This document shows positions 16,300 to 25,072 of a DNA stretch of 64,000 bases, one piece after another. The stretch covers positions 124,001-188,000 of the forward strand of contig NZ_SOEE01000009.1 in the NCBI RefSeq assembly GCF_004366035.1. Direction: 5' to 3'. Made by a program: the position numbers and the translations under genes. The notes under the pieces were generated by a model. The model was not told the origin of the DNA. It made no database searches and was given only the letters and a program-made list of their open reading frames with translations. Every line of letters begins with the position of its first letter. Position 1 is the first letter of the stretch. The DNA comes from Cytobacillus oceanisediminis (GTDB lineage Bacteria > Bacillota > Bacilli > Bacillales > Cytobacillaceae).

Positions 16300-17412
16300 T
16301 TAAAGTCCTGTAAATTCATCTGCTTTATAGTATTCAGAATCAATCAGTTCTTTTTTCACGTTATCTTTGTCAACAACGATTACATCTGTTTGCTTTGCTT
16401 TTACTTCAACCTTGCCGTTGTCGTAAGAACCAGTTGTCTCAGGGTCTTTGTCTTCAAGGATATCGATCGCCATGCCCATTGCATCTTTTACGAGAGTACG
16501 AACATCCTTGAATACTGTCATGGATTGCTTTTCATCAATAACGTATTGAATGGAAGCTTTCTCAGCATCCTGACCTGTTACAAGATAGCTGGATACTGCA
16601 CTGTCAGTTCCAAAAACATCTGCAATGGAACGGGCAGTTCCGTCGTTCGGAGCAAGAATTGCCACATTGCCCTTCATATCGTCAGAAGCAGCTGTTAAAT
16701 GTGTTTGTGCCTTGTTCTTCGCTTCGTTTGGATCCCAGTTCGTTGTCACCTGGCCAATGATTTTGCTTAGCTGGTCACGGGACAGATCAGCTGTCTCTTT
16801 CAAAGCTTCGGCTTCGCTTGAGTTAGCAATCTTGAATGTGCCATCTGCAATCTTAGGCTGAAGTACACTCCATGCTCCCTGGAAGAATAAGAAAGCATTA
16901 TTATCAGAAGCAGCGCCTGCATATAGATACAGAGGCACGTTCTTGCCCTTTACGCTGTCTGCCAGGTATTGTGCCTGTGCAGCTCCTACAGCAAGGCTGT
17001 CAAAAGTTACATAATAATCAATTGCATCTGTATTGGTAATTAAACGGTCATAAGAAATGACTTTTACGCCATCCTTCTTTGCAGCTTCAACCGCTGCAGC
17101 AGCTGCATCGCCATCTTGCGGACAGATAATCAGCACATCAATACCTTTGTTCAGCAATGTCTCTACATTTTCTTTTTCCTTAGCCGAAGATCCCTGGCTA
17201 AACAAAATCTCAGTTGTATATTCCGTTCCTTTTAACGCATCTTTAAATCTTTGCTCATCCTGAACCCATCTGGGCTCATCTTTCGTTGGCAAAACGATTC
17301 CGACACTTACTTCACTGCTGCCGCCGCCAGTGCCCTGGCTGCATCCTGCTGCAATAAACGCAAACATCATAACCGTCAGCATAAGAGAAATGACTTTCCA
17401 CTTTCTTTTCAT
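16300..17412 (-). CDS. chvE: Multiple-sugar-binding lipoprotein (ChvE-like)
   Basis: 370 residues. Lipoprotein signal FAFIAAGCS places it outside the membrane. The mature type I binding fold matches the ChvE group: VGIVLPTKDEPRWVQDEQRF, TLLNKGIDVLIICPQDGD, GVKVISYDRLI, YVTFDSLAVGAAQA, ILAPNDGTARSI, YLVTGQDAEK. ChvE proteins bind several monosaccharides (xylose, glucose, galactose, arabinose). The ribosome site AAAGGGGGA precedes ATG 17412. It is the first gene of the transport operon, under a promoter that overlaps a CcpA cre site, so it should be repressed by preferred sugars and perhaps activated by the YesN-type regulator. Confidence 0.92.
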   Translation of the reverse strand: MKRKWKVISLMLTVMMFAFIAAGCSQGTGGGSSEVSVGIVLPTKDEPRWVQDEQRFKDALKGTEYTTEILFSQGSSAKEKENVETLLNKGIDVLIICPQDGDAAAAAVEAAKKDGVKVISYDRLITNTDAIDYYVTFDSLAVGAAQAQYLADSVKGKNVPLYLYAGAASDNNAFLFFQGAWSVLQPKIADGTFKIANSSEAEALKETADLSRDQLSKIIGQVTTNWDPNEAKNKAQTHLTAASDDMKGNVAILAPNDGTARSIADVFGTDSAVSSYLVTGQDAEKASIQYVIDEKQSMTVFKDVRTLVKDAMGMAIDILEDKDPETTGSYDNGKVEVKAKQTDVIVVDKDNVKKELIDSEYYKADEFTGL

Positions 17413-17460
17413 TCTTTTTCCCCCTTTATAATGGATAAAAATTACCTGCCTACAGGAAAA

Positions 17461-17497
17461 ATTATAACTTTATCACCAGTTCATGAAAGCGTTATCA
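17461..17497 (-). promoter_or_regulatory. Promoter and cre site of the sugar transport operon
   Basis: TGAAAGCGTTATCA (17484-17497) fits the cre consensus TGWNANCGNTNWCA on both strands. It overlaps the putative -35 TTTCAT (17483-17488), 16 bp from the -10 TATAAT (17461-17466) on the minus strand. Binding of CcpA would block polymerase. Confidence 0.75.
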
Positions 17498-17612
17498 CTA
17501 GCACTCTTTTAATATCACCTGTAATTTTTTATACTTAATCCGTTCTCAATTTTTTTGTTTTTCCATAATAAAAAAAGACAGCCGCAATAGCTGCATTTTT
17601 ATGTCCATAAAA

Positions 17613-17642
17613 AAATGCGTTAATCCAAAGATCAACGCATTT
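17613..17642 (-). terminator. Terminator of the terC gene
   Basis: AAATGCGTT (17613-17621) and AACGCATTT (17634-17642); on the minus strand the stem is followed by a run of T. Confidence 0.8.
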
Positions 17643-17646
17643 CTCT

Positions 17647-18420
17647 TTATAAAACTTCACCCTCAGTTTCCTTCTTACCCGGTGCAAACCAGCCAAACAG
17701 GGCAATGGCCACCAATACGCCATAAAAGACCAGTGTCCAGCCTGTACTGTGAGGAAAATGATGATCAAGGACACCGATATCCTCATGGGCAAGTGTAATA
17801 ACAGCAAGCTTGACACCAACCCAGGCGACAATCGCATAAGCGGTTGTTTCCAATGCAGGGCGTTTACCAAGGAGCTTAACAAACCAGGTAGCCGCGAACT
17901 TAATCAGGATCAATCCGGCAATCCCGCCCAGCACCACTACAATAAACTGTCCGCCATCCATGCCGCCGAAATCGTTAAGCGGTGAATCCGGCAGACCTAG
18001 TGCCAGCGCAACAGCAGCAAGAATTGAATCGATGGCAAAGGCAAGATCGGCTAATGCAATCTTCCCTACTGTTGGCCAAAATCCTTTCCCGGCCGCTTCT
18101 TCCTTTACATCCTCACGAATATTTTCATTTTCTTTTCCGAACCTGGCCTTAATCACATGTTTTAAACCAAGGTACAATAGATAGGCCGCCCCAATCGCCT
18201 GGATCTGCCAGACGTTTGCAATAAAGGAAATGGCAAAAAGCGCACCAAACCGGAAAACAAAAGCCATAATGATTCCATAATTAATCGCCCTTTTCTTCTG
18301 ATCTTCGGGTAAATGCTTCGCTATGACAGCTAAGACAAGAGCATTGTCAGCCGACAGCAAACCTTCCAGTCCTATTAATATCAATAATGCCCATGCATAC
18401 TCGAGCCAAATGGACTCCAT
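17647..18420 (-). CDS. TerC-family membrane protein (manganese-exporter type)
   Basis: About 257 residues with seven or more membrane segments and the TerC core: GLEGLLSADNALVLA early and LADLAFAIDSILAAVAL in the middle, each carrying the acidic DNA/DS residues thought to bind metal. The length and the FWPTVGKIALADLAFA region fit the YceF/YkoY branch, whose B. subtilis members (MeeF, MeeY) metallate exported enzymes and export manganese. The ATG at 18420 lies eight bases after AAGGAG. The 130-base upstream gap is too short for, and shows no trace of, the yybP-ykoY manganese riboswitch. The manganese catalase gene lies upstream on the same strand. Confidence 0.88.
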   Translation of the reverse strand: MESIWLEYAWALLILIGLEGLLSADNALVLAVIAKHLPEDQKKRAINYGIIMAFVFRFGALFAISFIANVWQIQAIGAAYLLYLGLKHVIKARFGKENENIREDVKEEAAGKGFWPTVGKIALADLAFAIDSILAAVALALGLPDSPLNDFGGMDGGQFIVVVLGGIAGLILIKFAATWFVKLLGKRPALETTAYAIVAWVGVKLAVITLAHEDIGVLDHHFPHSTGWTLVFYGVLVAIALFGWFAPGKKETEGEVL

Positions 18421-18520
18421 CCGCGACACTCCTTTTCTGCAACAAAATGCTCTTCATTGATTCGATAACTATAGATTCCCCAAAAATGCTGGAGGAAACC
18501 TTAAAAATATATAATAAAAT

Positions 18521-18542
18521 GGCGTCCTATATTCAGGACGCC
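18521..18542 (-). terminator. Terminator of the manganese catalase gene
   Basis: GGCGTCCT and AGGACGCC around a 6-base loop, followed on the minus strand by ATTTTATT. Confidence 0.75.
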
Positions 18543-18553
18543 AGAAGAAAAAA

Positions 18554-19417
18554 CTAATTATTCAAATCAAAAAGCCCCGGCGCATGCTCATTCGGCATAT
18601 CAGGCATTTCAGGAACAGGATAGCCTTTAGGCGGTTCTACCACGGCAAGATCTCCGCCATTTCTGCTTGGAGTGGTCCCCTGGAAAACCTCACCGATCCG
18701 GGTATCATCAAGCCTGAAATTAAACTGGGCATTGTGGAAGCCCATTTCCACATATTTTCGGCATTCAGGGTATTTATTTAAATCGTAATTTGGAATCGGG
18801 AATATTTTGCCCCAATTCACTCCTAACGTTTCAAGTGCTTTTGCGAATGCATTTTGATGGGCATTATCCCGGACAATCAGGAAGGCAATCGTCTCTCTTA
18901 GCGTCTTATTGCTGCTCATCTCGTAAATCCTTGATTTCTGTAGAACACCTGTCGATTCAAGAACCACATTATTCAGAAGGTTTGCCACCAGGTTGCCGTG
19001 GTCATATACCCAAGAGCCATTCCACGGGTTGCCGCCAGCATCAACAGGAAGAGAAGCCTTTGCCCCCATAATAAAATGATGAGGGTTAGCGCCTCCTTGA
19101 ATCACATCATCCAATGGAGCCCCATCTTCAGCCTGGTTGCCTGGCATACTTCCCCCAGCATCATTTAGAAGCTGATTAATCGTAGTTTGAACGAGTTCGA
19201 CATGGCTTAGCTCTTCCAAAAACACACCTCTGATCAGATCACGATATTGCTTCGCTTTCCCTCTGAAATTGGCGCTCTGGAATGAAAACTGCATCAGCGT
19301 CCTCATTTCGCCAAACTGACCGCCCAACGCTTCCTGCAGCACTTTCGCCGCATGCGGATCCGGCTTATCCGGCACAATCATATTAATTAAATTTTCTTTA
19401 TAAAAGTACATGTTCAT
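18554..19417 (-). CDS. Manganese catalase
   Basis: About 287 residues of the dimanganese (non-haem) catalase family, which breaks down hydrogen peroxide. The ferritin-like four-helix bundle shows metal-binding E and H residues in GEMRTLMQFSFQS, EELSHVELVQTTINQ, NNVVLESTG and RDNAHQNAFAKALETLG. The C-terminal tail is rich in Pro (PKGYPVPEMPDMPNEHAPG), as in Bacillus YdbD/YjqC and spore CotJC-like relatives. AAGGAGA lies close upstream; ATG 19417 or the ATG two codons later is the start. It neighbours a TerC manganese-handling protein, a sensible pairing although each has its own terminator. Confidence 0.92.
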   Translation of the reverse strand: MNMYFYKENLINMIVPDKPDPHAAKVLQEALGGQFGEMRTLMQFSFQSANFRGKAKQYRDLIRGVFLEELSHVELVQTTINQLLNDAGGSMPGNQAEDGAPLDDVIQGGANPHHFIMGAKASLPVDAGGNPWNGSWVYDHGNLVANLLNNVVLESTGVLQKSRIYEMSSNKTLRETIAFLIVRDNAHQNAFAKALETLGVNWGKIFPIPNYDLNKYPECRKYVEMGFHNAQFNFRLDDTRIGEVFQGTTPSRNGGDLAVVEPPKGYPVPEMPDMPNEHAPGLFDLNN

Positions 19418-19592
19418 CAATCTCCTTATTCCGGCACTCTTTATTAGAATGCCTTGCCTTAGGCAGGCTATTCATCAAAGAAAGCAGATTGATCCAAGAC
19501 TCATTTATTTGGATAGATAAATTAATTAAAAAGCAATGACCCTGAAAAAAAAACACTGTAAGCGAGCTTGCAAAAGCTGAATAAATTACCTT

Positions 19593-19667
19593 TTACATAA
19601 CTTCACTTGCCAGGTTAACCAGTACCATTATGGCCACGACAACTTGCATATAGATTAAAAACTTCAT
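19593..19667 (-). CDS. Possible 24-residue membrane micropeptide
   Basis: The ATG overlaps the stop codon of the erythromycin-esterase gene (ATGA), and the frame reads MKFLIYMQVVVAIMVLVNLA followed by SEVM and a stop: a single hydrophobic segment. No separate ribosome site is needed if translation is coupled. It is too short for ordinary gene calling and could be chance, but the overlap and membrane character argue for a look. Confidence 0.35.
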   Translation of the reverse strand: MKFLIYMQVVVAIMVLVNLASEVM

Positions 19668-20878
19668 ACATTACTCTGATCACGCTTAAAATAAATAGGC
19701 GGCTTAACCTTCCTGCAAAACATAATGCCGTCATAGTGCTTTTGCGGATGGATGGAAATGGGCAACAGCCCCATCATGCCAGCTTCGAGAAGCTGCCACC
19801 TCCGATTCAGCCAGTTCCGCTGTGGAAGCCCCTTTTCACATAAAGGAATAAAACTGTCATGCCCACAGGCCTCCATAAGCAAACTTTCTAACTGCTTATT
19901 TGACACATTAATAGGAAAGTTCACTCTAAGCAGGGAGGCAAGCTCACCTTCCCCGGCATAAAAACCTATGGAGTAAACTTGATCCCCATAGCATTTCGAT
20001 AGCTGCTGCCCGACGTTCGTGATACCAAACAGCTTAGAAGTCACTGTTTTGCTTTTTCTAATATGAAAATTATGAGCCCATACAATGACCTTTTCACCCT
20101 TGTAACACTCTTCCATTAACCACTGCAGATTTCCTGACATATGCCTTCCCCGTGTGACGCCAGAAGCAATCCAGCTTTTTGTATTGATTTCCAGCCACTT
20201 CAGCCGATTTTCGAGTCCCTTCCCAATAATGTGAAAGATCTTTTCTTTTTCCGGATTATCTTCTTTCCATCTGCTCTCAAACAGCTCTAGACTTGACTGA
20301 TATAAATTCATACACACTTCTATCTGTTCTCTAATCTGCTTACGTATTTTCGTTCGTCCCCTTATCTCCTCATCAATGTTGAAAAATACTGTTTCTGCCT
20401 GATGAATGGAAGCATATAGTTCTGCATCTGTATGAATCTTAAGCCATTCCAGCATGTTTTGCGATATCAGCTGGTATGCAGGCTGAATATCCATACCGGC
20501 GAGATGCAGACCTTTCGCCCAGGATTCCAGAAATAAAGGCAGCATTTCTTCATTATGATAAATATCCAGCAGTCCATGCTGGATTTGTTCCCTGGCAGGC
20601 AGATCTTTCAGCAGCTTCCTGCAAAATACCGCTTCAAGCAGACCGCTCTCCACTACAATCACATTATATCCATGTGCTTTATGCAAATACTTAATCATAT
20701 TTATTTTGCTCGTGTAAAAATCCCCAACTCCATGGCTGCTCTCTCCCAGCAGCACAATCCTTTTCCCCTCAACGTATGGATCCATACAGGTGAAATCTGA
20801 AGGATCCGTTATCTCACTGCTCTTGCTGGCTATTTGATCTATCCAAAGTGACTTTGTTTTTCGTGTTATAAAATTCAT
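19664..20878 (-). CDS. Erythromycin esterase family protein
   Basis: About 404 residues of the Ere/succinoglycan-biosynthesis-related hydrolase family. Diagnostic are GESSHGVGDFY near the N-terminus (catalytic Glu/His region), VVVESGLLEAVF, VTRGRHMSGNLQWL and VIVWAHNFHIRKSK. True EreA/EreB open the lactone ring of 14-membered macrolides, but many chromosomal Bacillus homologues have untested substrates. The ATG at 20878 lies seven bases after GGAGG. It is divergent from the SMR pump genes and about 11.7 kb from the Mef-like pump. No MRLR-type leader was found upstream of it. Confidence 0.85.
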   Translation of the reverse strand: MNFITRKTKSLWIDQIASKSSEITDPSDFTCMDPYVEGKRIVLLGESSHGVGDFYTSKINMIKYLHKAHGYNVIVVESGLLEAVFCRKLLKDLPAREQIQHGLLDIYHNEEMLPLFLESWAKGLHLAGMDIQPAYQLISQNMLEWLKIHTDAELYASIHQAETVFFNIDEEIRGRTKIRKQIREQIEVCMNLYQSSLELFESRWKEDNPEKEKIFHIIGKGLENRLKWLEINTKSWIASGVTRGRHMSGNLQWLMEECYKGEKVIVWAHNFHIRKSKTVTSKLFGITNVGQQLSKCYGDQVYSIGFYAGEGELASLLRVNFPINVSNKQLESLLMEACGHDSFIPLCEKGLPQRNWLNRRWQLLEAGMMGLLPISIHPQKHYDGIMFCRKVKPPIYFKRDQSNV

Positions 20879-21030
20879 TAACAAGCCTCCATCATAGGCG
20901 GGGTATATCCATGAATACGATTTGGAAATAAATTGGTTTCACTTTTTCTTTTATTCATCTACTTGGCAAAAGGAACCTTCGAAAGGGCAAAATGAATTGA
21001 ATCCATTCGGAGAAGAAACGGGGAGGCTTT

Positions 21031-21354
21031 ATGAATGCTTATTTACTTTTAGCATTAGCCATTGTAAGTGAGGTGTTTGGCAGTTCCATGCTCAAAGCAG
21101 CAAACGGATTTAAAAAGCTTCTGCCATCTCTTGGGGTAATCATTGGATACAGCATCGCTTTTTACGCGCTATCTTTATCGTTAAAAACGCTGCCGCTCGG
21201 AGTGGCCTATGCCATCTGGGCTGGCCTCGGGACCGTGCTGACAGCCTTGATCGGGATTACCGTCTATAAAGAGAATGTAAATGGCAAGAAAATCCTTGGA
21301 TTGGCCTTAATAGTTGGAGGAGTAATCTTATTGAACAGCGGTGGAGGCTATTAA
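21031..21354 (+). CDS. SMR multidrug efflux subunit (EbrB-like)
   Basis: 107 residues, four membrane helices, small multidrug resistance family with the essential Glu in helix 1 (ALAIVSEVFGSSMLKAANGFKK) and the LPLGVAYAIWAGLGT motif in helix 3. The start ATG follows GGGGAGG. The next gene begins one base after its stop, and the two are homologous, so they should form a heterodimer such as EbrAB or YkkCD that exports cationic drugs by proton exchange. This subunit resembles EbrB more than EbrA. Confidence 0.9.
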   Translation: MNAYLLLALAIVSEVFGSSMLKAANGFKKLLPSLGVIIGYSIAFYALSLSLKTLPLGVAYAIWAGLGTVLTALIGITVYKENVNGKKILGLALIVGGVILLNSGGGY

Positions 21355-21355
21355 T

Positions 21356-21703
21356 ATGAGGGGTTACATTTATTTAACAATCTCAATCGCCGGGGAGATT
21401 TTTGCCACCACCATGCTCAAGTTGTCAGATGGATTTACCGTGCTGCTTCCATCTGCAGGAGTCATGTTTGGCTATGCACTTTCATTTTATTGCTTATCTT
21501 TATGTCTTAATACCGTTCCATTAAGTCTGGCTTATGCCATTTGGTCAGGAGCAGGAACAGCGTTAACTGCGTTAATCGGCGCCATCCTATGGGGGGAAGC
21601 ATTCAGCAGCCTCAAGATACTGGGAATCATACTGATTATCGGAGGAATAATCGCATTGAATTCTTCCAGCAATGCAGAAACTGCAAAAGAGCCATCACGC
21701 TAG
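21356..21703 (+). CDS. SMR multidrug efflux subunit (EbrA-like)
   Basis: About 115 residues, four helices, SMR family: the helix 1 Glu lies in ISIAGEIFATTMLKLSDGF, and helix 3 carries VPLSLAYAIWSGAGTALTALIG. The ATG at 21356 follows GGTGGAGG inside the previous gene. The C-terminal tail ASNAETAKEPSR-type end overlaps the terminator stem. It is the partner of the preceding SMR gene. Confidence 0.9.
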   Translation: MRGYIYLTISIAGEIFATTMLKLSDGFTVLLPSAGVMFGYALSFYCLSLCLNTVPLSLAYAIWSGAGTALTALIGAILWGEAFSSLKILGIILIIGGIIALNSSSNAETAKEPSR

Positions 21704-21714
21704 GGCTCTTTTTT
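21685..21714 (+). terminator. Terminator of the SMR pair
   Basis: AAAAGAGCC (21685-21693) and GGCTCTTTT (21704-21712) with a T run; the stop codon of the second SMR gene lies in the loop. Confidence 0.85.
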
Positions 21715-21762
21715 TGATTTCATCATGTATGGCGAGATTGAGCAGAGGCCGCACTCCCTTTA

Positions 21763-22602
21763 TTAAATATTCTTTAAGGCCCTCAGCGTCTTATCCCGAA
21801 TCTTAACACGGTTCATATAATCCTTTGCAACAAGTTCTGTGTACAATAAATCAAAGAGCAGAAAAAGAGGGAGCGTTGGAGAAATGTTCTGGCCCATATG
21901 CATACTGCTTTTACTCATAACCAGAAGGGATAAATCTGCTAACTGGGAAAGTTCAGATGTTTTATCACTTGTGATGGCAAGCACTGACGCACCTTGCCGC
22001 TTGGCAATTTTAACCGCATCAATGACTTCTTTTGTTTTCCCTGAAACCGAAATGCCAATGACAAGATTTCCGTCTGAGCTTAACGCAGCATCCATCACGG
22101 CTTGATGAGGGTCTGTAATCGACTCAACCTGGATTCCAATTCTGAAAAACTTCCATTTGAACTCCTGCGCTGCAATTCCTGAGTTGCCGATGCCGTATAC
22201 ATGCACTTTCTTTGCATCCGTTAAAAGTGAAACGGCCTGCTGAATATCTAAATAAGTCATTTTCCGAAAAGTCGTTTCGATAATCTCCAAGTGATTTTGA
22301 TAGAGATTGGAAAAATAATCAATCTCCTTGATATCACTGGACACAGCCGGTTTGTTTCTTAAATCGATATATCTTTTTAATTCATGCTTAAATTCATTAA
22401 AACCTGAAAAAGAGATTTTCTGACAAAAACGGGTGATAGTAGCTGGGGAAATATGAATTTTTTTAGCGATTTGATTAATCGACATTTGGCTGATTTCATC
22501 AGGATTTTCGATTATATACTTTGCCAATTCCGACTCAGAGCTTGTGAACTTTTCCATGGTGCAGGCTATGCCATGCAGAAGATTCTCACCGAGATATTCC
22601 AT
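21763..22602 (-). CDS. RpiR/MurR-family transcriptional regulator
   Basis: 279 residues: N-terminal RpiR helix-turn-helix (about 1-80, MSINQIAKKIHISPATITRFCQKI) and C-terminal SIS sugar-phosphate-binding domain (about 120-260, KVHVYGIGNSGIAAQEFKWKF and GISVSGKTKEVIDAVKIAKRQGA). Regulators of this type respond to sugar phosphates such as MurNAc-6-P, ManNAc-6-P or GlcN-6-P. It lies downstream of nanE on the same strand but behind a strong terminator, so it is probably expressed separately. It is the likely regulator of the PTS/nanE pair. Confidence 0.88.
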   Translation of the reverse strand: MEYLGENLLHGIACTMEKFTSSESELAKYIIENPDEISQMSINQIAKKIHISPATITRFCQKISFSGFNEFKHELKRYIDLRNKPAVSSDIKEIDYFSNLYQNHLEIIETTFRKMTYLDIQQAVSLLTDAKKVHVYGIGNSGIAAQEFKWKFFRIGIQVESITDPHQAVMDAALSSDGNLVIGISVSGKTKEVIDAVKIAKRQGASVLAITSDKTSELSQLADLSLLVMSKSSMHMGQNISPTLPLFLLFDLLYTELVAKDYMNRVKIRDKTLRALKNI

Positions 22603-22717
22603 ACTCTTTCTCCTCTATTAGATAATCCATAGATACATTATACAAGATACTTTCCTTACTTTTAGATTATTTGCTAAAAACTATGAAATACCCTTAACTA
22701 GCAGCACAAAATCAAAA

Positions 22718-22759
22718 AGCTGAAAACAACCCAGTCGGCAGCCTGGGCTATTTTCAGCT
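22718..22759 (-). terminator. Terminator of the PTS/nanE operon
   Basis: On the minus strand AGCTGAAAA-ta-GCCCAG pairs with CTGGG-ttg-TTTTCAGCT and is followed by TTTTTGATTTT. Confidence 0.85.
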
Positions 22760-22765
22760 AATCTT

Positions 22766-23458
22766 TTATTTTTGCATAGCGTCTACAAATCTTTTCGTAA
22801 TGATCTGCGGTCTTGTAATCGCACCGCCTACCACAACTGAGTGAACTTGAATATTCAGCACAGAGCGTGCGATTTCCGGGGTTGATACATTCCCTTCAGC
22901 TATTACCTTTGCATGCTTCACATCTTTGACGATTTGTTTGATCACGGCGTAGTCATGATCATCAATTTTCAGTCCTTTAGTTTCTTCTGTATATCCGTAT
23001 AATGTTGGTGCCACTATATCAAATCCCAGCTTATCGGCAAAAACAGCTTCTTCCACTGAAGAAACATCTGCCATCAGCAAAATCTGTGGATACTTTGACC
23101 TTATCTCCTTATAAAACGATTCTAAATCCCTGCCATCCGGCCGGATCCGATTAGTTGCATCTGTTGCAATGATTTCGGCACCCGTCTCAGCTAAGGCATC
23201 GATTTCTTTCATGGTTGGTGTAATAAAGACAGGATGGTCCTTGTATACCTGTTTGATGATACCGATCACAGGAAGATCGACCAGTTCTTTAATTTCCCTA
23301 ATATCAGGGACGGAGTTTGCCCGAATGCCAGCGGCTCCTCCCTCCTTTGCAGCCAATGCCATGCGTCCCATAATGAACGGACTATGAAGCGGTTCTCCAT
23401 CTAAAGCCTGACAGGATACGATTAGTCCATTTTTGATCTGTTCCAGCACTTGATGCAT
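22766..23458 (-). CDS. nanE: N-acetylmannosamine-6-phosphate 2-epimerase
   Basis: 230 residues, TIM-barrel epimerase NanE, converting ManNAc-6-P to GlcNAc-6-P in the cytoplasm. Seen: [17 protein letters not shown] at the start, [18 protein letters not shown] (catalytic Lys region), [26 protein letters not shown] and [12 protein letters not shown] (phosphate-binding loops). It lies 24 bases downstream of the PTS transporter, so the imported phosphosugar is probably ManNAc-6-P or a derivative. The sialic-acid lyase and kinase genes are not in the window. Confidence 0.93.
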   Translation of the reverse strand: MHQVLEQIKNGLIVSCQALDGEPLHSPFIMGRMALAAKEGGAAGIRANSVPDIREIKELVDLPVIGIIKQVYKDHPVFITPTMKEIDALAETGAEIIATDATNRIRPDGRDLESFYKEIRSKYPQILLMADVSSVEEAVFADKLGFDIVAPTLYGYTEETKGLKIDDHDYAVIKQIVKDVKHAKVIAEGNVSTPEIARSVLNIQVHSVVVGGAITRPQIITKRFVDAMQK

Positions 23459-23482
23459 TTAAAAACACGTCCTTATTATTTA

Positions 23483-25015
23483 TTACTGACCTAAATACTC
23501 TTCTACTTCGTTTTTAACAATGGTGACTTGAGGTCCATAAATAATTTGAACACCCGTTCCTTTTTTCACAATTCCTTTTGATCCAGTCTGTTTAATGACA
23601 TCATCTTTTACCAGGGAATCATCTTTAACAGTTACCCGCAGACGAGTCGCACAGCAATCAACAATATCAATATTATTTGTTCCGCCTAATCCTTCTACAA
23701 TTGTTTTGGCACGGTCTGTAGCTGAAACTTGCTCTGCTGCCTGTTCTTCATCTTCACGTCCAAGAACTTTGAAGTTCTTTTTTCTGATTAGGAATTTAAA
23801 CGTAAAGTAGTATAGGAAGAACCATGGAATACCTACCATCAATACATATGGCCAATTTGTTTTATCAGCACCTTGAAGAATTCCAAATAAAATGAAATCA
23901 ATAAATCCCCCTGAGAAGGTTTGACCGACCGTAATATTGAAAATGTCTGCCATCATAAAAGCTAAACCATCGAAAATCGCATGCACTAAATAAAGAAGAG
24001 GTGCCACGAACAGGAAGCTAAATTCAAGAGGTTCTGTGATACCAGTCAGGAATGATGTTAACGCTGCTGATAGCAAAATACCTGCTACCACTTTTCTGTT
24101 TTTCTTTTTAGAGCAATGGTAGATGGCCAATGCGGCTCCCGGCAGGCCAAACATCATTGTAATAAAACGGCCTGACATGAATCTGGATACCCCTTCGTAA
24201 TATTGTTCAGTCGATGGGTCACCCAATTGTGCAAAAAAGATATTTTGTGTACCGCTGACTAATTTTCCGCCAATCTCCAGTGTTCCGCCGAGAGCGGTTT
24301 GCCAGAAAGGAAGGTAAAAAATATGGTGCAAGCCAAGCGGTCCAAGCATACGTAAAATAAATCCATAGAAAAGGGTTCCGATTTCCCCGGTGCCTGTAAC
24401 CACTGACCCAAGCCCATTGATTAACGCCTGGAAATAAGGCCATATCACAAATAGAATCGCTCCTACAAAAATCGAAGCAAATGAAACGACTATAGGAATA
24501 AAGCGAGAACCCCCAAAGAATCCTAACACTTGAGGCAGCTGAATTTTATTGTATTTATTATGCAGGGCAGCTGCTGTAATCCCGATGATAATTCCGCCAA
24601 ATACACCAGTTTCCAAAGTCTGAATCCCGACAGCCAGACCTTGACCTGCTCCTGCCAGGTTATCCTTGGCCAGGTCTCCGGTTAACGAAAGCAGTGCACT
24701 GATAGTACTGTTCATAACAAAATAACCGATCATGGCTGCTAAACCAGCCGTTGCTTTATCTGAACGGGCTAAACCGATCGCTACCCCTACCGCAAATATG
24801 ATCGGCAAGTTGGCAAATACGATTGAACCTGCCGCACTCATGATCGTAAAAATGGCTTGCAGCCAGCTGATATCTAAAAATGGATAAGCTGAAACCGTAT
24901 TCGGGTTAGACAGCGCTCCGCCAATTCCTAATAATAAACCTGCTGCCGGCAAAACAGCTATTGGCAGCATAAACGATTTACCAAATTGCTGTGCCTTTTC
25001 AAAAGCTTTTTTCAT
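23483..25015 (-). CDS. PTS transporter EIICB, glucose/N-acetylglucosamine superfamily
   Basis: 510 residues: an EIIC membrane domain (about 1-400; FMLPIAVLPAAGLLLGIGG, PLGLHHIFYLPFW, GITEPLEFSFLFVAP) linked to an EIIB domain (about 430-510) whose phosphorylated Cys lies in DIVDCCATRLRVTVKDD. No EIIA domain is present, so a separate EIIA must supply phosphate. Partnership with nanE suggests an amino sugar such as N-acetylmannosamine. AAAGGGGG precedes ATG 25015. The promoter region carries a perfect cre site. Confidence 0.9.
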   Translation of the reverse strand: MKKAFEKAQQFGKSFMLPIAVLPAAGLLLGIGGALSNPNTVSAYPFLDISWLQAIFTIMSAAGSIVFANLPIIFAVGVAIGLARSDKATAGLAAMIGYFVMNSTISALLSLTGDLAKDNLAGAGQGLAVGIQTLETGVFGGIIIGITAAALHNKYNKIQLPQVLGFFGGSRFIPIVVSFASIFVGAILFVIWPYFQALINGLGSVVTGTGEIGTLFYGFILRMLGPLGLHHIFYLPFWQTALGGTLEIGGKLVSGTQNIFFAQLGDPSTEQYYEGVSRFMSGRFITMMFGLPGAALAIYHCSKKKNRKVVAGILLSAALTSFLTGITEPLEFSFLFVAPLLYLVHAIFDGLAFMMADIFNITVGQTFSGGFIDFILFGILQGADKTNWPYVLMVGIPWFFLYYFTFKFLIRKKNFKVLGREDEEQAAEQVSATDRAKTIVEGLGGTNNIDIVDCCATRLRVTVKDDSLVKDDVIKQTGSKGIVKKGTGVQIIYGPQVTIVKNEVEEYLGQ

Positions 25016-25072
25016 TGATACTGACCCCCTTTATCTTGATGAGAAGCTTTACTGCTTTAACCTTCTATCCGT

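Noticed and set aside
18421..18553. yybP-ykoY manganese riboswitch before the terC gene
   Set aside because: The 130-base gap holds only the catalase terminator and a simple promoter region; no conserved riboswitch motif was seen.
20885..21030. Macrolide-type leader peptide before the erythromycin-esterase gene
   Set aside because: The upstream sequence was read for MRLR-like frames and a terminator; neither is present.
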